Of a stretch of 64,000 nt of DNA, positions 56,460 to 64,000 are shown piece after piece; position 1 is the first letter of the stretch; each line of letters begins with the position of its first letter. A program made the translations under genes and the position numbers. Below the pieces are notes generated by a model. That model saw only the letters and a program-made list of their open reading frames with translations, made no database searches and was not told where the DNA came from. Source of the DNA: CAVSRC01 sp963743015 (GTDB lineage: Bacteria > Pseudomonadota > Alphaproteobacteria > Rhizobiales > Kaistiaceae); NCBI GenBank assembly GCA_963743015.1, contig CAVUOD010000017.1, positions 207,207 to 271,206 on the forward strand, read 5' to 3'.

Positions 56460-57397
56460 GAGGCGATCCATTCCCTCAGTTCCAGCCAGGCGCTCGACTT
56501 GCTGACCACCTCGTACCAGTCCTGACGGTCGAACGGCGTATTGACCGCCTGGATGGCGCCATCGACCCGCTCGCGCTTGCTGGAACCGACGATCGGCATA
56601 CCCTTGACCGGATGGCGGGCGACGAAGGCCATCGCCGCCTCGGCCGGGCCGGGCAGGCCCATGCGCCCGGCGATCTCGCCGAGCAGGGTGCGGACGGCCA
56701 CGATCCTCTCGTCGTCTGAGGTGAGCAGATCGCCGCCGCCGATCGGCGACCAGATCATCGGCGCGTGGCCGAGTTTCAGCGCCAGGTCGAAGGTGCCGTC
56801 GCCGGCCGGCCTCAGATAGATCGGCGAGAACTGCACCTGATTGGTGACGATCGGCGCCTTCAGCCGCGACTGCAGGAGCTCGAAGCGGGAGGGCAGGAAG
56901 TTGGAAACGCCGATATAGCGCACCTTGCCCGCAGCCACGATGCCGTCGAGGGCGGCAGCGGTGGCATCCGGGTCCATCAGGTGGTCGGCGCGATGGAGGA
57001 TCAGCACGTCGATGACGTCGATGCCCAGTTCCTTCAGCGAGCGGTCGACCGACCAGCGGATATGTTCGGGGCTGAGGTCGAAGAAGCGCGTGCGGAACTC
57101 CGGGATCACCGGGCCCGCCCGGCAGATGCCGACCTTGGTGACGATCTCGAAGCGGTCGCGGCCGCCCTGCTCTTTCAGCGCCTCGCCGAGAAAGCGCTCG
57201 ACCGTATAAGGCGCGCCATAGACATTGGCGGTGTCGAGCGTGGTGATGCCGCGCTCGAGCAGGAAGTCGAGGAAGCCGGCCAGCTCGCCGGCCGACGAAA
57301 ACTGGCTCTGCGAGCGCATCGACCCCCAGATAACTTGTGAGAATTCAGGGCCTTGCTCGTGAATTTTGACGCGGGCAACGGGTCCGGGCGCCGCCAT
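56456..57397 (-). CDS. Aldo/keto reductase (AKR, YdhF-like)
   Basis: The 313-residue TIM-barrel reductase has the TLDTANVYGAPYTVE segment (Asp, Tyr), EIVTKVGICR (Lys) and LILHRADHLMDPD (His). Its GSMRSQSQFSSAGE N-terminus resembles the YdhF group. It starts directly at the rluC stop (TGATG) and ends in a GTGA overlap with ATP12, so it is co-translated in the rluC-AKR-ATP12 operon. Substrate unknown. Confidence 0.9.
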   Translation of the reverse strand: MAAPGPVARVKIHEQGPEFSQVIWGSMRSQSQFSSAGELAGFLDFLLERGITTLDTANVYGAPYTVERFLGEALKEQGGRDRFEIVTKVGICRAGPVIPEFRTRFFDLSPEHIRWSVDRSLKELGIDVIDVLILHRADHLMDPDATAAALDGIVAAGKVRYIGVSNFLPSRFELLQSRLKAPIVTNQVQFSPIYLRPAGDGTFDLALKLGHAPMIWSPIGGGDLLTSDDERIVAVRTLLGEIAGRMGLPGPAEAAMAFVARHPVKGMPIVGSSKRERVDGAIQAVNTPFDRQDWYEVVSKSSAWLELREWIAS

Positions 57398-58428
57398 CAG
57401 TCATCCTCCTCGTCGGTCTGGTTCATGCCCGCTTGCAGATCGAAACCGAGCAGGTTCCAGCTTTGCTGCATGTGGGGGGGAAGCGGCGCGGTGACGTCGA
57501 GCGTGCCGCCGGCCGGATGGGGAATGACGATGCGGCGGGCATGGAGATGCAGCTTGTTCTGGATGCCGCCGGGCAACTGCCACTCCGCGTCGTTGAAGTA
57601 TTTCGGATCGCCGACGATCGGGTGGCCGATATGGGCGGCATGCGCGCGCAGCTGGTGGGTGCGTCCGGTGACCGGCCGCATGGAGAGCCAGGCAAGCTCC
57701 CGGCCGGCCTGCTCGACCACCGAATAGAGGCTGACGGCGTGGCTGGCGTCGTCCGAGCCGTGGCGGGCGATCCGCATGCGGTCGCCGTCCGGCGTGCCCT
57801 CCTTGGCCAGCCAGGTCGAGATGCGCCCCTGCTTGGGCTTGGGGACGCCCTTGACCAGGGCCCAGTAGATCTTGCGGGTGGCGCGGGCGCGGAAGGATTC
57901 CGCCAGCTTCTGGGCGGCAAGACGGGTGCGCGCGACGATCAGAACGCCGGAGGTGTCGCGGTCGAGCCGGTGGACGAGGCGCGGCTTCTGGCCCTTGCGG
58001 TCGCGAAAGGCCTCAAGCATGGCGTCGACGTGGCGGGTGAGCCCCGAGCCGCCCTGCACCGCCAGGCCCGGCGGCTTGTTGAAGACGAAGAGCTGGTCGT
58101 CCTCGTGCAGGATCATGGCGCTGAGCGCGTCGCCGTCATTGGCCATCCTGGCAGGCGACTTCGCCGGCGCCCGCGAAGGCGCAGCGGGCGCGGCCGGCAC
58201 ACCCTGCCCGCCGGCCGACGCGCCCGGCAGCGGCGGGACGCGCACCGCCTGCCCCGGCTCGAGCCGCGTGCTGGTCTTCACCCGGCCGCCATCGACGCGC
58301 ACCTGGCCGGAGCGCAGCAGCTTCTGCAGGTGGCCGAAGGCGAGGTCCGGGAAATGCGCCTTGAACCAGCGGTCCAGGCGCATGCCGGCCTCGTCAGGGG
58401 CGACGGTTCTGGTTTCGACGCTTGCCAT
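57397..58428 (-). CDS. rluC: RluA/RluC-family 23S rRNA pseudouridine synthase
   Basis: The 343-residue enzyme has an N-terminal S4 RNA-binding domain (RLDRWFKAHFPDLAFGHLQKL), an Ala/Pro-rich insert (about 70-92) and the catalytic HRLDRDTSGVLIVAR (Asp). It isomerises uridines in 23S rRNA. crcB next to rluC is a recurring alphaproteobacterial arrangement. Confidence 0.93.
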   Translation of the reverse strand: MASVETRTVAPDEAGMRLDRWFKAHFPDLAFGHLQKLLRSGQVRVDGGRVKTSTRLEPGQAVRVPPLPGASAGGQGVPAAPAAPSRAPAKSPARMANDGDALSAMILHEDDQLFVFNKPPGLAVQGGSGLTRHVDAMLEAFRDRKGQKPRLVHRLDRDTSGVLIVARTRLAAQKLAESFRARATRKIYWALVKGVPKPKQGRISTWLAKEGTPDGDRMRIARHGSDDASHAVSLYSVVEQAGRELAWLSMRPVTGRTHQLRAHAAHIGHPIVGDPKYFNDAEWQLPGGIQNKLHLHARRIVIPHPAGGTLDVTAPLPPHMQQSWNLLGFDLQAGMNQTDEEDD

Positions 58429-58506
58429 GATCTTGAGGACCGTGAAGGGCCGCCTTCATAGCACCCGACGGCGGGGCTGGCGAGGCAGGCGGCGGGGCCG
58501 GCAATC

Positions 58507-58977
58507 CTAGGGCACAGCCGGAACGGCCTGCCGGACCTTCGCCGCAAGGTCCCTGGCCTCGCTCTCCGTGTTCACGGTCAGGAGGAAACCCTGCGCTCGC
58601 ACCGGATCGAGGATCTTCGGCGTCATGAGAATCCTGCCATCGACGATGATCGCCAGCGTTCTTCCAACGTTCCCGGCGGTCACCCGCTCGAGCTTGCTCG
58701 CACCCGCAGGCGTCAGCGCCACGTTGAAGCCCGGTTTGCCTTCGGTCCACCCCACCGCGCCGACGCTCGCGAAATCGGAGGGCCCGAGCAGCGCCTCGGG
58801 CTCAACCGCCAGCGTCCGGTCGCTGCCTTCGACGGCAAGCGGCTGACCGGCTCCGGGCGCCTCTGCGACCAACCTGATTTCGATGGGCGCGAATCCCGCG
58901 GCTGCGACCGGGGGCGCAGTTGCCGAAAGAAGCGCGAGAAGCACGAAAACGATGGCGAGGGAATGGACCGGGCGCAT
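58507..58977 (-). CDS. Secreted SecD P1-head-like domain protein
   Basis: The 156-residue product starts MRPVHSLAIVFVLLALLS with a GGGGAGAG site, a signal peptide to AAA. The rest, NVALTPAGASKLERVTAGN and GRTLAIIVDGRILMTPKIL, then LLTVNTESEARDLAAKVRQ, follows the head subdomain of the SecD/SecDF P1 region but stands alone, without the membrane channel. Function unknown; it may be a free periplasmic module that interacts with secretion. It is divergent from crcB. Confidence 0.75.
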   Translation of the reverse strand: MRPVHSLAIVFVLLALLSATAPPVAAAGFAPIEIRLVAEAPGAGQPLAVEGSDRTLAVEPEALLGPSDFASVGAVGWTEGKPGFNVALTPAGASKLERVTAGNVGRTLAIIVDGRILMTPKILDPVRAQGFLLTVNTESEARDLAAKVRQAVPAVP

Positions 58978-59065
58978 TGCGCTCTCCCCGATGTGGCTGG
59001 ATCGAAGCTGGGGCCGCAGGCGATACCTTTCAAGGCTGCGACATAACCCGAAAATGGCGGTTCTC

Positions 59066-59094
59066 TTGACCGATTGGCATTCGGCTTGTATCGA
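59066..59094 (+). promoter_or_regulatory. Promoter ahead of the fluoride riboswitch
   Basis: TTGACC (59066-59071), 17 bases, TATCGA (59089-59094). The predicted start near 59101 leaves a leader that begins just before the riboswitch at 59108, which fits. Confidence 0.55.
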
Positions 59095-59107
59095 TTTCGG
59101 CGAAATT

Positions 59108-59157
59108 TCGGGATGGAGTCCCCCCGTAACCGCCTTAATCGGCTAATGACTCCTGCA
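59108..59157 (+). ncRNA. Fluoride riboswitch (crcB motif)
   Basis: GGATGGAG (59111-59118) then CCCCCC, AACCGCC (59128-59134) and GGCTAATGACTCCTGC (59141-59156) follow the crcB RNA consensus (GGxGATGG, AACCGCC, GGCTGATGACTCCTAC) with two substitutions. The aptamer binds F- through Mg2+ ions and switches downstream genes on. It lies between its promoter and an intrinsic terminator, so it most likely acts by termination. Confidence 0.95.
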
Positions 59158-59187
59158 CGCGAGAGATCGCGGCGGGAGATATGCGCG

Positions 59188-59211
59188 AACCCGCCCAGAG
59201 GTGGGTTTTTT
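59188..59211 (+). terminator. Riboswitch-controlled intrinsic terminator
   Basis: AACCCGCC-CAGA-GGTGGGTT with a following T tract lies 30 bases downstream of the aptamer and before the crcB start at 59267. Fluoride binding should prevent this terminator and allow crcB-DUF190 transcription. Confidence 0.85.
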
Positions 59212-59266
59212 GTTGTCCGGCGGGTCGAACCCCGCCTCCCAAGCGACGAGACGGAGCAAGTCAGCG

Positions 59267-59665
59267 GTGGTCGTTTATCTATGGATTGCAGTCGGCAGCG
59301 CGGCGGGCGGCATGGCCCGCTTCTGGGCCTCGGGCGTCACCGCGCGGCTGGTCGGCGAAACCTTTCCCTGGGGCACCATGCTGGTCAACGTGGTCGGCTC
59401 CTTCGTCATCGGCTTTGTCGCCACCCTCACCGCCCCCGACGGCCGCGTCTTCATCGGTTCGACCCTGCGGCTGGCGATCCTGGCCGGCTTCTGCGGTGGC
59501 TTCACCACCTTCTCCTCGTTCAGCCTGCAGACCCTCAACCTGTTGAACGACGGAGAATATCTCCAGGCCGGCGCCAATATCGGCCTCTCGGTCGTGCTGT
59601 GCCTCGCTGCCGTCTGGGCGGGCAGCGCAGTCGCCGCCAGCATCAACGCTCTCAGGTGGACCTGA
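59267..59665 (+). CDS. crcB: Fluoride exporter CrcB/Fluc
   Basis: The 132-residue four-helix channel starts GTG 59267 (VVVYLWIAVGSAAGGMARF) and has NVVGSFVIGFVATL, GFCGGFTTFSSFSLQTL and the family's central GG/FTTFS residues. It forms dual-topology dimers that expel fluoride. GGAG lies 12 bases before the start. It is directly controlled by the fluoride riboswitch upstream. Confidence 0.95.
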   Translation: MVVYLWIAVGSAAGGMARFWASGVTARLVGETFPWGTMLVNVVGSFVIGFVATLTAPDGRVFIGSTLRLAILAGFCGGFTTFSSFSLQTLNLLNDGEYLQAGANIGLSVVLCLAAVWAGSAVAASINALRWT

Positions 59666-59668
59666 CCC

Positions 59669-60025
59669 ATGATGACCATTCCTCCGGAATCAGTCCTCTT
59701 GCGCATCTTCTGCGGCGAGGACGACCGCCACGGCCACACGCCGCTTTACGAGGCGATCATGCTCGCGGCGCGCGAGGCAGGGCTCGCCGGCGCCACCATG
59801 CTGCGCGGCATGACCGGCTTCGGCCATTCCAGCCACCTGCACACCGCCAAGATCCTGCGCCTGTCGCAGGACCTGCCGATCGTCATCGAAATCGTCGATG
59901 CCCGCGAGAAGATCGAGGCCTTCCTGCCCACCATCGACGGCATGATGGCCAGCGCCAGCGCCCTGGTCACCATGGAGAAGGTGCAGGTGCTGCAATACGG
60001 CACCCGCGACAACCGGCACGGCTGA
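59669..60025 (+). CDS. DUF190 family protein
   Basis: The 118-residue product contains HTPLYEAIMLAAREAGLAG and GMTGFGHSSHLHTAKILRLSQ, the DUF190 core of a PII-like fold. It starts 3 bases after crcB. DUF190 genes very often pair with crcB and share its riboswitch, so they probably assist fluoride handling. The mechanism is not established. Confidence 0.9.
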   Translation: MMTIPPESVLLRIFCGEDDRHGHTPLYEAIMLAAREAGLAGATMLRGMTGFGHSSHLHTAKILRLSQDLPIVIEIVDAREKIEAFLPTIDGMMASASALVTMEKVQVLQYGTRDNRHG

Positions 60026-60064
60026 GGCCGCTCGGGCGCGCCCATCGCCACCCAAGGGAACGGT

Positions 60065-60538
60065 TCAGGCGGCCAGCGGCGCGACCTCGGCGGCAAGCAG
60101 CTTGACGATGTAGTCTTCGGGGAATTCCAGCGCCTTCGCCGCACGGGCGAGCACCAGCAGATAGCCCGCCGACGGACGGCCGGGCTCGGCCATCGGCACG
60201 GCCACATAGGTCTCGGCCTCGACGGTAAGACCGTCCGGCCGCTCGACGCGCACGGTGACGCGGTTGGCGCCGTTCAACGCCGCATCGCGACCGGTCCTGT
60301 AGCTTTCGATCATGTCGAGGCGCTTGAGGTCAGGCGGGCCGATTTCATAGAGGGCGCCCCAGGCGATTTCGCCCTTGGCCGGTTCGATGCCGGCAATGGC
60401 GCTGTTGCGCACCTTGGACCAGCGCGGGAAGCACAACCGGTAGTCGTTAAGCCGCGCCGGAACAACAAACTGGGCATCCGGGCAGCCCACCTTCATCTGG
60501 GGACGATCGATGTAGGATCCATGCGCGAAATAAAGCAT
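60065..60538 (-). CDS. Gamma-glutamylcyclotransferase-like protein, degenerate copy
   Basis: The 157-residue product starts MLYFAHGSYIDRPQMKVGC. The family YGSN motif is altered to HGSY and the usual catalytic Glu loop reads MIESYRTGRD. It is a tandem neighbour of the copy at 60588-61052. Loss of YGSN suggests it lacks cyclotransferase activity or acts on another substrate. Confidence 0.75.
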   Translation of the reverse strand: MLYFAHGSYIDRPQMKVGCPDAQFVVPARLNDYRLCFPRWSKVRNSAIAGIEPAKGEIAWGALYEIGPPDLKRLDMIESYRTGRDAALNGANRVTVRVERPDGLTVEAETYVAVPMAEPGRPSAGYLLVLARAAKALEFPEDYIVKLLAAEVAPLAA

Positions 60539-60587
60539 GCGGAACTGAATACCCTGAGTCGCTGCCGGCGCGGAGCCGCATTGTCGT

Positions 60588-61052
60588 TCAGGCGGTCCGA
60601 ATTGCCCGCAGGACCACCAGCCAGGTTCGCGGCAGCCTGTGATAGAGCGCACCGTCGATGATGGTGTCGATATAGGCGCGCGACGGCAGTTCACCCGTGT
60701 CGTCGGGAACCGCCACATAGGTCATGGCGCGCACCGGTTCCGAGCCGCCGAGCCGCAGCACCGTCATCTCGCGGAAATCGTGGCGGTTGTGTTCCGCCGG
60801 GCCGTAGGGGTCGTAGCCCTCGTGATAGTGCAGGACCAAGAGGTCGTCCTCCGGCACCTCGTAGAGGGCGCCCCACAGCACATCGCCGGGACTGGCCTCG
60901 AAGCCGGCCGAAGCGCAGCGCCAGCGCCGCGAATAGCGCGGGAAGCACAGACGATGGTCTGGCAGGCGCGCGACGCCGAGGCTGCGATAGCCTGGACAAC
61001 GCTCAGCCATCTGGGTGGGGTTCAGGTTGGAACCGTAAGCGAAATAGATCAT
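60588..61052 (-). CDS. Gamma-glutamylcyclotransferase-like protein, canonical copy
   Basis: The 154-residue product has the complete AIG2/GGCT signature: MIYFAYGSNLNPTQMAERC (YGSNL), GALYEVPEDDL and the catalytic Glu in HYHEGYDPYG. It is upstream of the degenerate copy on one strand, with a 50-bp gap. Such enzymes cleave gamma-glutamyl amines or form 5-oxoproline; the substrate is unknown. Confidence 0.85.
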   Translation of the reverse strand: MIYFAYGSNLNPTQMAERCPGYRSLGVARLPDHRLCFPRYSRRWRCASAGFEASPGDVLWGALYEVPEDDLLVLHYHEGYDPYGPAEHNRHDFREMTVLRLGGSEPVRAMTYVAVPDDTGELPSRAYIDTIIDGALYHRLPRTWLVVLRAIRTA

Positions 61053-61069
61053 GCGACGCAGATACCCGG

Positions 61070-61086
61070 CGGCCCCTGAGGGGCCG
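61070..61086. repeat. Palindrome CGGCCCCTGAGGGGCCG, copy 2
   Basis: Exact copy of the palindrome at 50744-50760, between the GGCT-like and flavodoxin genes. Confidence 0.65.
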
Positions 61087-61129
61087 CAAGCAGACTAGCG
61101 GTCACCGCGCGCCGGTTGAAGCACGTCTT

Positions 61130-61690
61130 CTAGGCAGCCGTGGCCATCGCCCCCGACGGGCTGGCGAGGGTCTCGGCGAATTTGGCGAGTTTCGCCCAGT
61201 CCGTATATTCGTGGTCGCGCGAGGTATCGGTCTCGTAGCCCTGCTCCATGGCGACACGGCGCATGAACCACTTGGTTATCGGGTCGTAGTGCTTGAACTT
61301 CTGGGCACCGGCGACATGCTCGACCTTGGCCGGCCGCCAGCCGGTCCTCTCGTAGAAGGTCTCGTCCCAGTTCTGCAGCCAGCGCTGTGCGTCGGCACGA
61401 TTGAGCACATTGGCCGCCGCCATCGACACCGACAGGAAGACCGAAGGCACCGCCGTCAGCACATCGCGATAGCGCCGCACGAAGCGCACCACCGAGCGGC
61501 GGTATTCGCCCTGGCGCACGCAGGACGCCACGACGATCCGGTCGAAGCCGTCGGGCTTCACCCAACGCGGCATATGGGCGGTATCGCAAAGCTCGACGGT
61601 ATGCCCGTGGTGGCGCCAATGGTCGGCGAGGAATTCAACAATCTTCCGGGTCTGGCCAGTCGCCGTCCCATAGACGACAAGAATACGCAT
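61130..61690 (-). CDS. Flavodoxin-domain protein, HemG-like
   Basis: The 186-residue product starts MRILVVYGTATGQTRKI (ATG 61690; GGAGGGGA upstream). The FMN phosphate loop is GTATGQTRK. VASCVRQGEYRRSVVRFVRRYRD and FLSVSMAAANVLN fit the HemG/menaquinone-dependent protoporphyrinogen oxidase-like group. The C-terminal HYDPITKWFMRRVAMEQG is typical of this alphaproteobacterial branch. Haem synthesis is possible, but another flavin reductase role cannot be excluded. Confidence 0.8.
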   Translation of the reverse strand: MRILVVYGTATGQTRKIVEFLADHWRHHGHTVELCDTAHMPRWVKPDGFDRIVVASCVRQGEYRRSVVRFVRRYRDVLTAVPSVFLSVSMAAANVLNRADAQRWLQNWDETFYERTGWRPAKVEHVAGAQKFKHYDPITKWFMRRVAMEQGYETDTSRDHEYTDWAKLAKFAETLASPSGAMATAA

Positions 61691-61798
61691 CGCTCCCCTC
61701 CATCGTTGCTGGCAGCGATCAGGTTTCAACTCCGGCCTATATGGGGACTGTTTCGCGGAAATGCATTGGCCGCGGCCACGAATTCTGCGGAGGTGTTA

Positions 61799-63133
61799 CT
61801 ATTTTGCGCTCCGCTCGCGCCTGAGCCGCGCCCAGTAGTCCAGCCGCTTGCGGATCTCGCGCTCGAAGCCGCGGTCGGGCGGGTCGTAGAAGGTCTGCCG
61901 GCCGAGCGCCTCGGGGAAGTAATCCTGGCCGGAGAAGGCGTCCGGCTGGTCGTGGTCGTAGCGGTAGCCCTCGCCATAGCCTTCCTGCCGCATGAGGCCG
62001 GTGGGGGCATTGAGGATGATCTTGGGCGGCGCCAGCGAGCCGCCCTTCTTGGCGGCCTGGGTAGCGGCCGAGAAGGCGGTATAGACGGCGTTGGATTTGG
62101 GCGCGGTGGCGAGATAGACCGTCGCCTCGGCCAGCGCCAGTTCGCCTTCCGGCGAGCCCAGATAGTCGTAGGCGTCCTTGGCGGCGAGCGCGACCACGAG
62201 CGCCTGCGGGTCGGCCAGGCCGATATCCTCCATCGCCATGCGCACCAGCCGGCGGCCGATATAGAGCGGCAGTTCGCCGGCATCGAGCATGCGCGCCAGA
62301 TAGTAGAGCGCCGCGTCCGGATCCGAGCCGCGCACCGATTTGTGCAGCGCCGAGATGAGGTTGTAGTGGCCGTCCTGGCCCTTGTCGTAGAGCGGCGCCC
62401 GCCGCTGGGTGATCTTCTGCAGCCCGGCAGAATCGAAGATCTCGTTGGCCTTGGCGGCGCGCCACACCTCTTCGGCAAGCGTCAGCGCGGCGCGGCCGTC
62501 GGCATCGGCCATGGCGATCAGCATGGCGCGGGCGTCCTCATCGAGCGGCAGGGTGCGGCCCTCGACCGCCTCGGCCCGCTGCAAGAGATGGCTCAGCGCC
62601 GCCTCGTCGAGCGGCTTGAACACCAGCACGCGGGCGCGCGACAGCAGCGCCGCATTCAGCTCGAAGGACGGGTTCTCGGTGGTGGCGCCGACCAGCGTGA
62701 TGGTGCCGTCCTCCATGACCGGCAGGAAGGAATCCTGCTGCGCCCGGTTGAAGCGATGGATCTCGTCGACGAAGAGCAGCGTGCCCTGCCCGGTCTGGCG
62801 CCGCCCGCGCGCCTGCTCGAACACCTTCTTGAGTTCGGCAACACCGGAGAAGATGGCGGAAATCTGCTCGAAACGGAGGTCGGTGACGCGCGCCAGCAGG
62901 CGCGCCACCGTCGTCTTGCCGGTGCCCGGCGGCCCCCAGAAGACGAGCGAGCCGAGCGAGCCGGCATCAAGCATCCGGGTGAGCGCGCCCTCCGGCCCGA
63001 GCAGGTGATCCTGGCCGACGACGTCAGCAAGTTGCTCCGGCCGCAGACGGTCCGCCAGCGGCCGCGGCGCCGCCTTGTCGAGCCCTGCTGCCTCAAACAG
63101 CGACGCCATCGCCATTGGTCCCGTCATCGACAC
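61799..63133 (-). CDS. rarA: Replication-associated recombination protein RarA (MgsA/WRNIP1)
   Basis: The 444-residue AAA+ ATPase helps stalled replication forks. GPPGTGKTTVARLLARV is Walker A, TLLFVDEIHRFNRAQQDSFL Walker B, and TTENPSFELNAALLSRARVL the sensor. The C-terminal MgsA domain is intact (GYGEGYRYDHDQPDAFSGQDY). The start is GTG 63133 or a downstream ATG (63127 or 63115); the last gives the most typical N-terminus (MAMASLFEAAG). Confidence 0.96.
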   Translation of the reverse strand: MSMTGPMAMASLFEAAGLDKAAPRPLADRLRPEQLADVVGQDHLLGPEGALTRMLDAGSLGSLVFWGPPGTGKTTVARLLARVTDLRFEQISAIFSGVAELKKVFEQARGRRQTGQGTLLFVDEIHRFNRAQQDSFLPVMEDGTITLVGATTENPSFELNAALLSRARVLVFKPLDEAALSHLLQRAEAVEGRTLPLDEDARAMLIAMADADGRAALTLAEEVWRAAKANEIFDSAGLQKITQRRAPLYDKGQDGHYNLISALHKSVRGSDPDAALYYLARMLDAGELPLYIGRRLVRMAMEDIGLADPQALVVALAAKDAYDYLGSPEGELALAEATVYLATAPKSNAVYTAFSAATQAAKKGGSLAPPKIILNAPTGLMRQEGYGEGYRYDHDQPDAFSGQDYFPEALGRQTFYDPPDRGFEREIRKRLDYWARLRRERSAK

Positions 63134-63244
63134 ATATCGTCCGGGCTATCTAGCGCGTTCCCCTGCGCCTTCGTAGCGCAAACCAGATATAAATGGTTCC
63201 GGGCGACTTTGCCCGACGAAACTGCCGAGGCGGAGAATACCCCC

Positions 63245-63982
63245 ATGGTAAACGTCCACATCCACGAATTCCGGCAGGCAGATGCGCCGCTGGACGCTGA
63301 CGCCCTGGTGCAATTTCGCAAGCATTGGGCCGGCTACCAGACGCTCGTCGACAATGACTACCTTTCCCATCGGGCAGTCGGCGGGTTGCTTCACGACACG
63401 CTGGCAGCGGACCTGGACGCGCCCTTCGCCTTCCTCGACATCGCCTGCGGCGACGCCAGCCTGCCGAAGGCAGCGCTCGCCGATACCCTTGTCCGCCACT
63501 ATCACGGCATCGATCTCGCAGAACCTGCGATCAAGCTTGCCGCCGCCAACCTCGCCGGCGTGCCCTACAGGGTCGACCTCGACCACCGCGATTTCGTCCA
63601 GGCCCTCAACGACCGCCCGGAACCGGCGGAATTTTCATGGATCGGCCTTTCGCTGCACCACCTGGCAACCGCCGAAAAGATCAGGCTGATGAAGGCCATC
63701 CGGCGCGCGACCGGACGCATGCTGATGATCTACGAGCCAGCCAGACGCAACGACGAGGACCGCGAGACGTTCATCGAGAGCTTCCTCGCTACGGCCAAGT
63801 TGCATTGGCGGGCATTGACGGATGAGCAGTGGAACGACATCGCCACCCACGTCGCCACCTACGACCTCCCCGAAACCGCTGCCGGCTGGCTCGACGTCGG
63901 CCGGCAGGCCGGGTTTTCGGAGGCGCGAGAAATGTTCGTCGATCCGACCGGGTTCCTCCGCGTATTCCGCTACGACCCCTGA
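63245..63982 (+). CDS. Class I SAM-dependent methyltransferase
   Basis: The 245-residue product starts MVNVHIHEFRQADAPLDA, has FAFLDIACGDASLPKAAL (SAM-binding GxG variant, ACGDA), YHGIDLAEPAIKLAAANL and GLSLHHLATAEKIRLM. It is a small-molecule-type methyltransferase with no clear substrate. It is divergent from rarA, with a ~110-bp intergenic gap. It ends at 63982, near the window edge. Confidence 0.88.
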   Translation: MVNVHIHEFRQADAPLDADALVQFRKHWAGYQTLVDNDYLSHRAVGGLLHDTLAADLDAPFAFLDIACGDASLPKAALADTLVRHYHGIDLAEPAIKLAAANLAGVPYRVDLDHRDFVQALNDRPEPAEFSWIGLSLHHLATAEKIRLMKAIRRATGRMLMIYEPARRNDEDRETFIESFLATAKLHWRALTDEQWNDIATHVATYDLPETAAGWLDVGRQAGFSEAREMFVDPTGFLRVFRYDP

Positions 63983-64000
63983 CCGGGCCTCCCCTCTCCC

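Overview
The window is about 64 kb of dense, GC-rich bacterial chromosome. Its gene content and order point to an alphaproteobacterium of the Hyphomicrobiales (Rhizobiales). The markers are clpA-clpS-phasin-DD-carboxypeptidase, MipZ next to a membrane DnaJ, an EipB-type DUF1849 protein, DUF1489, ATP12, a BigR/persulfide dioxygenase locus and a GnnA/GnnB-like pair. It is mostly housekeeping sequence. No prophage, transposase, CRISPR array or rRNA was seen.

Layout. 0.5-6.3 kb (minus): EamA permease, then the tightly overlapped gatC-GNAT-gatA-RidA-small protein-gatB operon. 6.4-9 kb (plus): dinB and two tandem L,D-transpeptidases. 9.2-13.4 kb: EipB, RidA, glycerophosphodiesterase, FemAB-like and HIT genes. 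13.4-14.8 kb: an ECF41 sigma factor with its AhpD-like partner and a perfect ECF41 promoter. 14.9-18.4 kb: clpA, clpS and phasin. 18.7-24.2 kb: DD-carboxypeptidase, then DnaJ, VWA, two MipZ-like ATPases and DUF1489. 24.4-27.7 kb: potassium uptake (TrkH, Kup). 27.9-30.4 kb: sulfide/persulfide detoxification (dioxygenase, BigR, rhodanese, TSUP exporter). 30.4-36.6 kb: small membrane proteins, a duplicated-repeat hypothetical protein, an aldo/keto reductase, GnnB/GnnA-like lipid A sugar enzymes and an HD hydrolase. Then come tRNA-Leu(GAG), lipB, acylphosphatase, a short TIR-like gene plus a NADAR gene, pccA, an MgtC/DUF4010 protein, a GntR-controlled CUT2 sugar ABC operon, a 1262-residue TIR-STAND-TM-TPR protein, YARHG, an lrgB fragment, cfa, several exported proteins, pccB-ATP12-AKR-rluC, a fluoride riboswitch with crcB-DUF190, two GGCT-like genes, a flavodoxin, rarA and a methyltransferase.

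Regulation readable from the sequence: a fluoride riboswitch with its own intrinsic terminator before crcB; the ECF41 promoter TGTCACA-N16-CGTC; two face-to-face sigma70 promoters sharing a dyad between bigR and the dioxygenase gene; a phasin promoter whose spacer and upstream flank carry TGC-rich dyads; and direct repeats before the GntR gene.

Sequence quality: at least sixteen single-base frame breaks interrupt otherwise well-conserved genes, including gatA and gatB. They cluster in the first 13 kb, and many are one extra base in a short homopolymer. I read them as sequencing or assembly errors, and annotated each gene across its break.

The most unusual content is the TIR-STAND-TM-TPR receptor at 46.3-50.1 kb, together with the truncated TIR-like gene and NADAR gene at 38.1-39.0 kb. 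Both sets belong to protein classes linked to NAD+/ADP-ribose chemistry and bacterial immunity.
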